DNA of 35,876 nucleotides from Bacteroidota bacterium. GTDB lineage: Bacteria > Bacteroidota > Bacteroidia > Bacteroidales > FEN-979. Below, piece by piece: positions 1 through 7,873 of the stretch. The translations under genes were made by a program, and so were the position numbers. The notes under the pieces are model-generated. The model saw only the letters and a program-made list of their open reading frames with translations, ran no database searches and had not been told where the DNA came from. Position 1 is the first letter of the stretch. Each line of letters starts with the position of its first letter. Location: positions 64,089-99,964 of the forward strand of contig JAPLDK010000075.1 in the NCBI GenBank assembly GCA_026391775.1. The letters are read 5' to 3'.

Positions 1-937
1 GTTTGTTCCTCACCTCATCAGCCGGCAACCTGCTTACAAACATGGCAAAATCGCCTCCCCAGGTTCCGAGTGACTTTACCGAGCCAGGAAAATCGGGGAA
101 CTTTGCTTTCAGAACGTCCCGCTTTAGAATGCGGCCAAGGATCTCTTCATGTTCATGCATAAGGCGGCATAATTCCCCGGGACGTAATGCCCTGCCTATT
201 TCTTCTGAAAGCTCCGAAATTCGCCGGATATCCCTGGCCGTGAACTCTGCCGACGCTGAAAATGCTTCAACCTCGCTGTGGCTGTCCTGTTTTCTGCCGA
301 GGTAGGCGAAACAGGCATGATCTCTCAACGCAGTCCCTGGCTGTAAAGGTGTGATCGTGCTGCCGGCCTCCGGATCGCCGGGATTCAAAGTATAAAATAT
401 GGGCAAAACGGAAGTTGCGCAGGCTATATCGTAACCCGAACCATTTGATACCTTTCGGTGGAGTTCAGAGGCATTGACCTCTGCCCATTGGGAAATGAGC
501 GAAATCAGGCTGGAACTGCTGCCAAGGCCCCATTCCAGCGGGAAATCGGCAGTCACCCTTACATTATATCCCTGGCCCGGTTTCAGAAAGCCGGGATTCA
601 TCGACCTTGCCTGTTTCAGAAGATCTGTTAACTTCCTGGCTGTAGTTTCATGACCCCTGAGTTCTGTATCGGGTGAAACGGCTTTCAGGCTTACCGAATC
701 GAACACCGCCCTGAACCAGGTACCAGAAGTATCTTCGCTGGCCCAGTATATGTGAAGGCCGCAAATTTTCTCAGCCTGCAACGACTGCCCGAACCTCAGC
801 GGCAGGGCCAGAGCCCTGGCTCCCGCAAGCACAAGATATTCGCCTGCAATGAGCAGTTTGCCGTTTGCCCTGAAACGCAGGGGTTCTTCAGGCGGTATGG
901 TTAAAATACCTGCCGTTGATTCAATTTGACCTGGCAT
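1..937 (-). CDS. GHMP kinase, GYDIA family (mevalonate pathway), C-terminus cut by window edge
   Basis: The reading frame opens at ATG 937 and stays open to the left edge (312 codons), so the stop lies outside. It encodes a GHMP-superfamily small-molecule kinase. The N-terminus has the family's start (NGKLLIAGEYLVL, residues 25-37). The phosphate-binding loop PLEWGLGSSSS is at about 133-143. GSGYDIA at about 166-172 is the signature that names the GYDIA subfamily of Bacteroidota. A C-terminal glycine-rich motif (GTWGGDFAMF) lies about 20 residues before the edge, so little is missing. The start codon lies inside the end of the HMG-CoA reductase gene (17-bp overlap), which suggests translational coupling. 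From context I infer that it phosphorylates mevalonate or phosphomevalonate; the exact substrate cannot be read from sequence. Confidence 0.88.
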   Translation of the reverse strand, partial: MPGQIESTAGILTIPPEEPLRFRANGKLLIAGEYLVLAGARALALPLRFGQSLQAEKICGLHIYWASEDTSGTWFRAVFDSVSLKAVSPDTELRGHETTARKLTDLLKQARSMNPGFLKPGQGYNVRVTADFPLEWGLGSSSSLISLISQWAEVNASELHRKVSNGSGYDIACATSVLPIFYTLNPGDPEAGSTITPLQPGTALRDHACFAYLGRKQDSHSEVEAFSASAEFTARDIRRISELSEEIGRALRPGELCRLMHEHEEILGRILKRDVLKAKFPDFPGSVKSLGTWGGDFAMFVSRLPADEVRNK

Positions 938-2234
938 CTACAAAATGTTTTACTGCATCATAACTGATTTTTTTTTCCGTGAAATACTCCTCTGCTGTCC
1001 TGCGCCCCGATGTACCGGCATTCAGGGAGTTGAGGATATTGGACAGGTGCAGGCGCATATGGCCTTTCTGTATTCCCGTAGTGACAAGGCTTGTAAGAGC
1101 CGCAAAGTTGCTCGAAAGCCCTACTGCTGCAACAATGGCCATCAGTTCCCTGGCATTTGGATTGCCCAGGATCTCCAGGGAAAGCCTGGCCAGGGGGTGC
1201 AGGTTTGTAATCCCTCCCACCGTGCCTATGGCTAATGGGATGGTGAGCGATATGGTCAGCTTCCTGTCTTTTAACCGGCAACTGCTCAGGGCCTGGTAAA
1301 CACCTTCCCTTGAAGCATAGGCATGGGCGGCTGCCTCGGCAGCCCGGTAATCGTTGCCGGTAGCCAGAAGCACCGCATCCACTCCGTTCATGATGCCCTT
1401 GTTGTGAGTGGCAGCCCTGTATGGATCACCCTTGGCTATGCCGTAAGCCAACTGAATTTTTTCCGCAAATTCCTCCACCGGGAGCTTCCCGGCAAATGGT
1501 TTCAGCTCATTAAAAGAGCAGGATGCTTCAACAGTGATGGTGCATTTCTCGGTGAAGTTGCTCAGGATCGACATGATATGCTGGTACCGCCTTTCCTTCA
1601 CATGGTTGTTCATTGAGAGATAGGCGTCCATGCCTTCCGCAAGTTCTTCCAGACAGGTGTTTATGAAATTGGCTCCCATGGAGTTTACAGTATCCAACTC
1701 CAGTTCGAGCTTGTACAGATTCTCCATGATTTCAGAACTATCGATGAGCCTGAGCTCAAGCACACCGCCTCCCCTCCTGACCATGCTGGCAGTAGTCTTC
1801 CTGAGCCTGTCGAGCAGGAAAAACCGTATATGGTCCCAGTGGTCACTGAGGAAACGCGGATCGGTGAACCAACGGAAGTAAACATGCCCAAGTTTTACGG
1901 TGCTTATCTGCTTTACCCTGAATCCTCCCCTCTCCGCCCAGAATCGTGCAGCATGGGAAGCTGCCGCTATCACTGAACTTTCCTCAATGGCCATAGGCAC
2001 ATGATAGATCCTGCCGTCGATCATTACATTCGGGGCTATTCCATAAGGCACATGAAAACTGCTGATGGTGTTTTCGCTTAGCTCCAGGAATTTCTTGCGT
2101 GTTGCAGGATCCGCGGCAAGATAACTCTCCATTTCCTTTTCCGCTGCTTCAGGCTTTTTGCACAAGGAGGCTATGCCATGGCGCTTTTCCTTCCCGCTGA
2201 GTTTCGAGAATCCCTTGATGATCTTTCCTTTCAT
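921..2234 (-). CDS. mvaA: Hydroxymethylglutaryl-CoA reductase, class II
   Basis: A 437-residue cytoplasmic class II HMG-CoA reductase, which interconverts HMG-CoA and mevalonate with NAD(P)H. Family signatures are in order: PMAIEESSVIAAAS (HMG-CoA site, Glu), SMGANFINT (mid-protein substrate and cofactor region), KGIMNGVDAVLLATGND (catalytic Lys and Asp region), GTVGGITNLHPLA, and GIQKGHMRLH near the end with the catalytic His at about 392. The length is normal for class II. It starts 2 nt after the isomerase stop and overlaps the kinase start by 17 bp, so it is the middle gene of a three-gene operon. In this isoprenoid context the biosynthetic direction (mevalonate formation) is inferred; class II enzymes also include degradative ones. 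Confidence 0.95.
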   Translation of the reverse strand: MKGKIIKGFSKLSGKEKRHGIASLCKKPEAAEKEMESYLAADPATRKKFLELSENTISSFHVPYGIAPNVMIDGRIYHVPMAIEESSVIAAASHAARFWAERGGFRVKQISTVKLGHVYFRWFTDPRFLSDHWDHIRFFLLDRLRKTTASMVRRGGGVLELRLIDSSEIMENLYKLELELDTVNSMGANFINTCLEELAEGMDAYLSMNNHVKERRYQHIMSILSNFTEKCTITVEASCSFNELKPFAGKLPVEEFAEKIQLAYGIAKGDPYRAATHNKGIMNGVDAVLLATGNDYRAAEAAAHAYASREGVYQALSSCRLKDRKLTISLTIPLAIGTVGGITNLHPLARLSLEILGNPNARELMAIVAAVGLSSNFAALTSLVTTGIQKGHMRLHLSNILNSLNAGTSGRRTAEEYFTEKKISYDAVKHFVDARSN

Positions 2235-2236
2235 GC

Positions 2237-3232
2237 TTATTCTTTTACCTGTAAAAACGCCCTTGCGAACCTGAGCCCATTGACCTGCCCGGTGATGAAC
2301 ATCCGCAGGTCTTCATAATCGCCCCTTGCAACACTGAGGAAATTGGAAGCCTGCCCGAAAATACTGGGAAGAAGGCTTCTGGAAATATGGTAATACCCGT
2401 CGAGAAAACTCCGTATGCCGCCCGAAATAATGATCTGGCGGCAGGAAATCTCTGCATTGCTCTTCACTAATCCATTGATAGTGTTAAGCATATCTCCTGC
2501 AGTATTTCCAAGTGATGCCATCGGGTCATACAGCTGACGTTGCCATGATGTACTTCTGGCCAGTTCCACTCTGGCGAAGTTCGTACCTCCGAACCCGGCC
2601 AGTTCAAAGGCTTCCAGGGGGAGGCTCATAACTTTGGCAATGCTGCCGGGCCCCATGCCTTGCCCCACTTCCTTCACAATTACTTTGAGCCGGCTTAGTT
2701 GAAGAAATTCCTGAATGGTTTCAAATGGAGGGTTTTTCAGTACATCACCTTCCATCTGGAGCCATTCCTGCACCGGGTTCACATGGACGATCAGGCCGTC
2801 GGCTCTTAGCCTGTAAACCATTTCGACCAGCCTTGGCCAGCTTCCGTCGAGCAACATATCCTCCAGCTGAACTATTCCAATATTAGCATACAAAGGCAGA
2901 TCGTCTCCAAGTATACCGCGCATGTCAAAATCAGGCAGGTAGATGTCATTTTCCAGGAGAATACGGCAGGAACCCAAACCCATTCCCATCCCGAATTCAT
3001 TGCAGGCCCTGGCAAGGTTTGTATTAATGGTCCTCGCTAGCACCGTTCCCCCTGTCATGCTCGATACCCACATGGGAACCCTCAGGGTTTTTCCGAGAAA
3101 AGTAAACGGCTGCAGTTCACCCTGGCGGTGTGAGCCGGTCATGGGCTCATAGTTGAACCTGCGGTCGATCCCGGCCTCGGGAATCTGTGATGAGAAAGCT
3201 AATTCTATATGATCGTTTTTCCTGGCTTCCAT
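2237..3232 (-). CDS. fni: Isopentenyl-diphosphate delta-isomerase, type 2 (FMN-dependent)
   Basis: A type 2 IPP isomerase that interconverts isopentenyl and dimethylallyl diphosphate using reduced FMN. Visible motifs are RKNDHIELAF at the N-terminus, SSMTGG (flavin site), GMGLGSCR, HVNPVQEWLQMEGD (substrate and Mg2+ region), VKEVGQGM, GGTNFARVE and ISGGIRS near the C-terminus. I place the start at ATG 3232 (331 residues), because family members begin just before the R-K-x-D-H motif and AGAAAGGAAATTA precedes it. An in-frame ATG at 3289 would add 19 unusual residues. It is the first gene of the operon and supplies both C5 units downstream of the mevalonate enzymes. Sequence and length match the family well. 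Confidence 0.92.
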   Translation of the reverse strand: MEARKNDHIELAFSSQIPEAGIDRRFNYEPMTGSHRQGELQPFTFLGKTLRVPMWVSSMTGGTVLARTINTNLARACNEFGMGMGLGSCRILLENDIYLPDFDMRGILGDDLPLYANIGIVQLEDMLLDGSWPRLVEMVYRLRADGLIVHVNPVQEWLQMEGDVLKNPPFETIQEFLQLSRLKVIVKEVGQGMGPGSIAKVMSLPLEAFELAGFGGTNFARVELARSTSWQRQLYDPMASLGNTAGDMLNTINGLVKSNAEISCRQIIISGGIRSFLDGYYHISRSLLPSIFGQASNFLSVARGDYEDLRMFITGQVNGLRFARAFLQVKE

Positions 3233-3325
3233 TAATTTCCTTTCTGCTTTCAGTCCCGCATAAAATATCCATCCCCATTTCACCTTCATACAAATAATTC
3301 ATCCCTGCATGGCTGAAAAAGCACA

Positions 3326-3333
3326 CAAAGTTA
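3326..3333 (-). promoter_or_regulatory. Candidate -7 box of the mevalonate operon promoter
   Basis: Read on the minus strand this is TAACTTTG, an exact match to the Bacteroidota -7 consensus TAnnTTTG. It lies about 95 nt upstream of the chosen isomerase start. The -33 element is poor (a T-rich stretch rather than TTTG). The predicted transcript start would be near 3319. Confidence 0.45.
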
Positions 3334-3371
3334 CATTAATTCAGTCTAAATAAAACGATAAATGTGAAAAT

Positions 3372-4250
3372 TCAGCTCGAATGTGTCTGTTTGAATTCCA
3401 GAACGGACTGCCCGCTGCCCGATTTGAAGAATTTGCTGAAATGGGAAGGGTCGTCAAAACCAAGTTCGAACGCTATTTCCTTGCTGCTTTTACCAGTAAA
3501 GACAGCAGTACGTTTGGCTTCGAGCAGAATACGGTTTTGAATGAAATCTTTGGCGGAGGTGCCAATATTTGATTTGATCACTTCGTTGAGGTAATTGGGA
3601 CTCACATGAAGTGCCCCGGCATAATCCTTCACCTGGTGCCATTGGTTAAAATGTGTCTCAACCAGGTTTTTAAATCGTTGCACCATCGATTTTCCGACTT
3701 CCAGTCTTTGGGTATTGGTATCTGGAAACAGGTTGCAATGCGAGTTGCATTCTATAAGGAAAAGTTTCAGGTATGCCCCGATGGTTTCGTATTTCATCTC
3801 CTGGCCCGAAGCATAAGCATCACTCATATGACCCGCAAACAGCTGCAGGTTCTGCAGCATGGGGTTCGAAAGCGGCAATGCAGGGGTCTCGCTGCTGTCG
3901 CGGAACAGCCTGAGGTTAGATATAAAATCCTCACGTATGCTGTTTTTCATCAGGAATTCAGGGGTGAAAAGTAGGACCAGGCCTGTGGTTTCGGGGCCGG
4001 AGATGATCTGGTGGACCTGGCTCGGGCTTACAAAGAAAATATGATGAGGCAGGATGGGGTATTCATTGAAATCAATAACATGCCTTCCCGATCCGCTGAA
4101 AGGCCAGATAACCGAATAGTAATTATGACGGTGAGGGTCGTCGGCTATCCCCTGTTGGCGGTCGGCAATTTCCTCCATGGTCCTCAGAACAAACGAGGCC
4201 GGGATCCCATTATCCAGTAATTCCAGGTTGTAGATTTTCTGTTGCATCAT
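3372..4250 (-). CDS. AraC-family transcriptional regulator
   Basis: A 292-residue regulator. The N-terminal half resembles the cupin-like effector domain of AraC proteins (HRHNYYSVIWPFSG, then RHVIDF and PHHIFFVSPSQVHQI, residues about 40-85). The C-terminal 100 residues form a double helix-turn-helix DNA-binding domain: VSPNYLNEVIKSNIG is the first recognition unit and SKEIAFELGFDDPSHFSKFF is the very typical second one. Two adjacent ATG codons (4250 and 4247) are possible starts. It lies between the mevalonate operon, on the same strand, and the divergent six-gene exported-protein operon. It could control either; the roughly 180-bp gap it shares with the divergent operon makes that operon the more natural target. 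The inducer is unknown. Confidence 0.88.
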   Translation of the reverse strand: MMQQKIYNLELLDNGIPASFVLRTMEEIADRQQGIADDPHRHNYYSVIWPFSGSGRHVIDFNEYPILPHHIFFVSPSQVHQIISGPETTGLVLLFTPEFLMKNSIREDFISNLRLFRDSSETPALPLSNPMLQNLQLFAGHMSDAYASGQEMKYETIGAYLKLFLIECNSHCNLFPDTNTQRLEVGKSMVQRFKNLVETHFNQWHQVKDYAGALHVSPNYLNEVIKSNIGTSAKDFIQNRILLEAKRTAVFTGKSSKEIAFELGFDDPSHFSKFFKSGSGQSVLEFKQTHSS

Positions 4251-4370
4251 GACCGATTTCCATAATTTTCGGGTTAGGTATGATTAATGTTAAACTCAAA
4301 CGCAAGTTAATAATTATTATTTTTTTAAACGGATGGGATTTAACTGTATCTTTATTAATCAAATAAAAAA

Positions 4371-4402
4371 TTTGACAATTTGCATTAAATGATATATTTT
4401 TG
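4371..4402 (+). promoter_or_regulatory. Bacteroidota-type promoter of the six-gene exported-protein operon
   Basis: TTTG at 4371-4374 is followed after 20 nt by TATTTTTG at 4395-4402. This matches the Bacteroidota -33/-7 consensus (TTTG, 19-21 nt, TAnnTTTG) in both elements and in spacing. Transcription would start near 4409, about 20 nt before ATG 4431, which rules out the upstream in-frame ATG at 4389 as the start. Confidence 0.7.
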
Positions 4403-4430
4403 TTTGGATAAATCATCAAATCTCTCAGCC

Positions 4431-5081
4431 ATGAAAAAAACTTTACTCCTCTTTGTGTGCATGATTTGCGCAGTGAGCCTTGTGTTTTCCCAGAAAACCG
4501 ACAAGGAAATGAAAAAAGAACTTAAGGAAAAGGCAACGAAGGAAGCCCAGAAGCAGGCAAAACAATTCAACAAGGAAGGATGGAAGGTCTATCCGGGATC
4601 CCTGCCCATGGATAAACTTATCGAAGGATCCTGGATGAAACAGGTTTCAGAGGATGAAAACGGTAATCCAAAATACATTACCGCCGACGGGAACGGCGTT
4701 GCCGAAACCAAATCAGCAGCCGAGGCCCAGGCCATTGAATTAGGGAAACTCCAGCTTGCAGGCCTTATGGAAACAAACATTGCTTCGATCATCAACGGCA
4801 ACCTTGCCAACAGCCAGGCTTCAGTCCAGGAAGCCACTACTGTTACCGAAATCGTCCAGTCGTCGAAGAACATTATTGCCCAGCAACTCGGTTATGTTAA
4901 CCCTGCCTTTAAGATCTATCGCGATCTCAAAGATAAGAAGATCGAAGTTCAGGTAAGGTTGTTCTACGAAACAGCACAGTCACTGGTCATTGCCAAGAAA
5001 GCCATCAAAAAAGAGCTGAAGGACAAGCTGAAGAAGACCGACGACGAAGTGAACAAACTCCTGGAAGCTCCTCCTAAGTAA
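4431..5081 (+). CDS. Exported LPP20-like protein, first gene of operon
   Basis: 216 residues. The N-terminus is a clear Sec signal peptide (MKKTLLLFVCMICAVSLVFS, then Q), with no lipobox. A lysine/glutamate-rich helix follows (about 22-45), then GWKVYPGSLPMDKLIEGSWM and an alanine-rich central segment (ETKSAAEAQAIELGKLQLAG) like that in LPP20-type exported proteins. The C-terminus is again highly charged and probably helical. No catalytic motif is visible. It is the promoter-proximal gene of the 4431-12439 operon, 11 nt before the next gene. I infer a periplasmic structural or accessory role; the LPP20 assignment is by pattern only. Confidence 0.75.
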   Translation: MKKTLLLFVCMICAVSLVFSQKTDKEMKKELKEKATKEAQKQAKQFNKEGWKVYPGSLPMDKLIEGSWMKQVSEDENGNPKYITADGNGVAETKSAAEAQAIELGKLQLAGLMETNIASIINGNLANSQASVQEATTVTEIVQSSKNIIAQQLGYVNPAFKIYRDLKDKKIEVQVRLFYETAQSLVIAKKAIKKELKDKLKKTDDEVNKLLEAPPK

Positions 5082-5092
5082 TCCGGGCTAGC

Positions 5093-6052
5093 ATGCGCTT
5101 CAGATCGGGCATACCGTTATTTCTGCTGGTCCTGTTTCCGTTTTTTGCTATTAGTCAGAAACCAGAAATACGAACCGTTGAAGGAGAATCCCAGGTGGAA
5201 TTTCCCGATATACGGTCCCGTCATGACGTTGAGAAGGAAGCCCTGGAGAAAGCAAGCATTACAGCGCTTGAAAAAGCTTTCGGCACAGTTGTGATCAGGG
5301 GGAATTCCACCTACATGAAAAACCTCAACACGGGGAAGGAAACCAAGACCAGCGTGGTTTTTAATTCCATTGCCAATACTTATGTGAAAGGCGAGGTTAT
5401 CGATGCGTTTGATCAGAATTTCGAGGAAGTTCAGGGCCTGGCTACGATAGACGGAAAAAAGAAAGCTATCAGGGAACTGAAATGCACAGCAACGTTCAAG
5501 GTCAGGGAACTTACCGATGACGTCCCCGATTTTGAAGCCATCCCTCTCCAATGCCCCGATCTCGGATGCAATACGACAAGCTTTAAATATAAAGGCTCCC
5601 TGTTCCTGTATTTTAAAAGTCCGTACGACGGCTATCTGGCTGTTTACCTGGATAACGGGACAACTGCCCAATGCCTTTTGCCTTATACCAGGATGAGTGA
5701 AACGTTTGAAAATGGAGTTCCCCTTAAAGGCGGAAAGGAGTACATATTTTTTTCCCGCCAGCCGGCATTCAGTTATTTCGATAATACTGTTTTTGTTGAT
5801 GAATATGAATTGTCGGCCGAAGACAGCCAGGAACAAAACAGGCTGTTTGTTATTTTTTCCCGTTCAGCTATCGCCAGTCCCGGTCTCCAGACCGGGCTTG
5901 ACGATAAATTGCTCTCGCCTGATGAAAAGGCAAGGCAGTACAAAGTTCCGAAATCGCTTTATTCTGAAGATTTCCAGAAATGGCTGATCAGGAACAGGAC
6001 GCACAAATCAGACCTCAGGGTTATGCCCATTGATATTACGATCCAGAAATAA
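5093..6052 (+). CDS. Exported protein with LPP20-like N-terminus and DUF4384-like region
   Basis: 319 residues with a signal peptide (first about 21 residues, ending AISQ). Residues about 30-70 (VEGESQVEFPDIRSRHDVEKE and what follows) form the alternating charged and alanine pattern of LPP20/FlgT-like exported domains. Residues about 155-260 (LFLYFKSPYDGYLAVYLDNG, then CLLPY and EYIFFSRQ) resemble DUF4384, a beta-rich domain often found with bacterial caspase-family or kinase-linked exported proteins. No catalytic residues are recognisable. Spacing of 11 nt upstream and 7 nt downstream supports co-transcription. The presence of a caspase gene three genes downstream fits the DUF4384-like reading, which remains an inference. 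Confidence 0.7.
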   Translation: MRFRSGIPLFLLVLFPFFAISQKPEIRTVEGESQVEFPDIRSRHDVEKEALEKASITALEKAFGTVVIRGNSTYMKNLNTGKETKTSVVFNSIANTYVKGEVIDAFDQNFEEVQGLATIDGKKKAIRELKCTATFKVRELTDDVPDFEAIPLQCPDLGCNTTSFKYKGSLFLYFKSPYDGYLAVYLDNGTTAQCLLPYTRMSETFENGVPLKGGKEYIFFSRQPAFSYFDNTVFVDEYELSAEDSQEQNRLFVIFSRSAIASPGLQTGLDDKLLSPDEKARQYKVPKSLYSEDFQKWLIRNRTHKSDLRVMPIDITIQK

Positions 6053-6059
6053 ATCAGCC

Positions 6060-7031
6060 ATGAACAGATTACATTACTCAACAATCCTTCTTGCAGTTGT
6101 CATTCTTTCCAGCCTTGGAATGAGTTCATGCAAGAAAAATTTTGAACGGCTCCTGGCCGTTAAAACAACATCAATTAATTCAACATCTTTTCTTGCCCAG
6201 GGTGAAGTCACTGATGTTGGCGACTTTTCGCCCGAATATGGGTTCTACTATAGTTACAGTCCGAACCTGTCCAGTCCGGCGATATACAAAATCGGAACCA
6301 CAGGCAGCCCGAAAACCTTTCAGGCCTCCTTTGAAGGGCTGCCCGCCAACACATATTATATAGCAGCTTATGCCAAAAGCAGCCAGGGAACAGTATTTGG
6401 TGATGTGCTGAAATTCACTGTCTCCGGCGGGGGGGATGTTGATTATTACTGGGACAATGGCCATTCCGACTACGGATGGAGGATCAATGCAGGGTATAAT
6501 AATTGGTTGGGCAATCTCTTCCCTGTTACCACCTCAGGCATAATTAAGTCAGTGTTACTATATTTCTCTTCTGGTACAGGTACGGGAAGCGATATGCTAT
6601 CGGTGGAATTCTTCGACCAGAATCACAATTCAATTTCATCAACCAGTTCATTTTCACCTATTGCTTCAAACTGGATAACCATTTCCGGCTTAAGCGTTCC
6701 GTTCAATGGAAATTTCTATACCATGGTCCACTGGAACAGTGTGGTAAGCCCTACTAACTACTTGGCGATGGATCAAACCGGGCCCAATGTTTATATGGAT
6801 CTTGGTTATATTCATTATGGAAGCACCTGGACCAAACTCAGCACCGATCCAAACGGCAATCAGCAACCCGGTATCTTCCTTTTACGGGTTACCGCCCAGC
6901 TTACCAGCAAGGAAAAGGGAACAGTTCTAACAGAACTCGGCCCTTCAATATCTCCTGTTATCCAAAACCCAGGTACACTTAAGAACATCAAATCAGGCAG
7001 TGCTGCCCAAGCCATGCCATTCACAAAATAA
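6060..7031 (+). CDS. Lipoprotein with fibronectin type III-like domain
   Basis: 323 residues. The signal peptide ends in a lipobox-like LGMSSC, so Cys22-23 region processing by signal peptidase II is expected. Residues about 35-130 read as the Fn3-like module common in Bacteroidota surface proteins (GEVTDVGDFSPEYGFYYS, then GLPANTYYIAAYAKSSQGT). After a GGG linker the remaining roughly 165 residues form a tryptophan- and tyrosine-rich beta-sandwich-like domain with no recognised motif. I use ATG 6060 rather than the in-frame ATG at 6030 because only the later start gives the signal peptide. It sits 7 nt after the previous gene and is likely a membrane-anchored part of the same system. Confidence 0.78.
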   Translation: MNRLHYSTILLAVVILSSLGMSSCKKNFERLLAVKTTSINSTSFLAQGEVTDVGDFSPEYGFYYSYSPNLSSPAIYKIGTTGSPKTFQASFEGLPANTYYIAAYAKSSQGTVFGDVLKFTVSGGGDVDYYWDNGHSDYGWRINAGYNNWLGNLFPVTTSGIIKSVLLYFSSGTGTGSDMLSVEFFDQNHNSISSTSSFSPIASNWITISGLSVPFNGNFYTMVHWNSVVSPTNYLAMDQTGPNVYMDLGYIHYGSTWTKLSTDPNGNQQPGIFLLRVTAQLTSKEKGTVLTELGPSISPVIQNPGTLKNIKSGSAAQAMPFTK

Positions 7032-7042
7032 CACATCCAGCC

Positions 7043-7867
7043 ATGAGAAACATAATGCTCAAACTGAACCTGATAATCCTGGCTTTATTCCTTCTGCAGG
7101 GGATCAGCCGTGCCCAGACCAAAGCCGAGATACAGAACATTGATTTTAATGTGGTCGGCGACAGTCTCATCGTTACTTACGACCTTTTGAAGGCTAAAAA
7201 CAGTGAAAAGTTCAATGTTGTCCTCGTTGTGAAGACGGTAACCGGAAAATCCTATGATCCCCTGGCTGTGGCCGGCGATGTGGGAGGCAATATTTTTGGC
7301 GGAAAAGCCAAGCGTATCGTATGGAATATTGCAAAGGACAAAGTGGTGATCAACGACGAAATATTTGTCCAGGTCCTTGCAACACCCATGCCTTCCGATA
7401 TAACCGCAACTCCGGTCCAGGAGACACCAAAACAAACCCAACAACCGAAGACCCAGGGTGGAGAAAAAGTTTTCTCCAAGGGAGGTGCGATTGCCTTGTC
7501 GGCCATCATGCCCGGCCTGGGAATCACTAAACTCAGGGCCGGTGGTGCCTATTGGCTTATCGGGCTGGCTACCTATGGCCTTGCCATCGGCGGCGTTGTA
7601 CTCAATGTGATGGCTCCTTCAACGTACAATAAATACAAGGATGCAACTTCGGCATCTGACAGGGATACATATTACAAGAAAGCTGTTTCACAGAATAAAA
7701 CAGGGAACACACTTCTTTATTTAGCCGGGGGACTCTGGTTCGTTGACATGATTATAACGGCTGCCGTCCCGGCCAAGCGTAAATCTGGTTATTCACTCGG
7801 TCCCACTTACGACCCCGTGATCAACCAACCCATGTTGACTTTTCGTTATCGTATCGGTAAAAAATAA
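7043..7867 (+). CDS. Exported Ig-like protein with C-terminal membrane segments (DUF5683-like)
   Basis: 274 residues. A signal peptide (ending ISRAQ) precedes an Ig-like domain at about 28-112 (NIDFNVVGDSLIVTYDL, then VAGDVGGNIFGGKAKRIVWN). I recognise this domain from other Bacteroidota exported proteins, where it sits in front of varied partners. A threonine/glutamine/proline linker leads to two or three hydrophobic segments (GGAIALSAIMPGLGI..., WLIGLATYGLAIGGVVLNV, NTLLYLAGGLWFVDMIIT) resembling the DUF5683 membrane fold. It is probably an inner-membrane protein displaying the Ig domain in the periplasm. It is 11 nt from the lipoprotein gene and 6 nt from the caspase gene, so it may anchor or present the caspase; that is inference. 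Confidence 0.72.
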   Translation: MRNIMLKLNLIILALFLLQGISRAQTKAEIQNIDFNVVGDSLIVTYDLLKAKNSEKFNVVLVVKTVTGKSYDPLAVAGDVGGNIFGGKAKRIVWNIAKDKVVINDEIFVQVLATPMPSDITATPVQETPKQTQQPKTQGGEKVFSKGGAIALSAIMPGLGITKLRAGGAYWLIGLATYGLAIGGVVLNVMAPSTYNKYKDATSASDRDTYYKKAVSQNKTGNTLLYLAGGLWFVDMIITAAVPAKRKSGYSLGPTYDPVINQPMLTFRYRIGKK

Positions 7868-7873
7868 TCGTGT

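Noticed and set aside
3..305. 100-codon plus-strand reading frame at the left edge
   Set aside because: It is antisense to the GHMP kinase, whose motifs are clear and whose frame is open over the same stretch.
3233..3289. Upstream ATG of the isomerase gene
   Set aside because: The 19 extra residues do not fit the family, which begins just before R-K-x-D-H, and the better ribosome-binding sequence is before ATG 3232.
4389..4430. Upstream ATG for the first operon gene
   Set aside because: It lies upstream of or within the -7 box, and only the start at 4431 gives a proper signal peptide.
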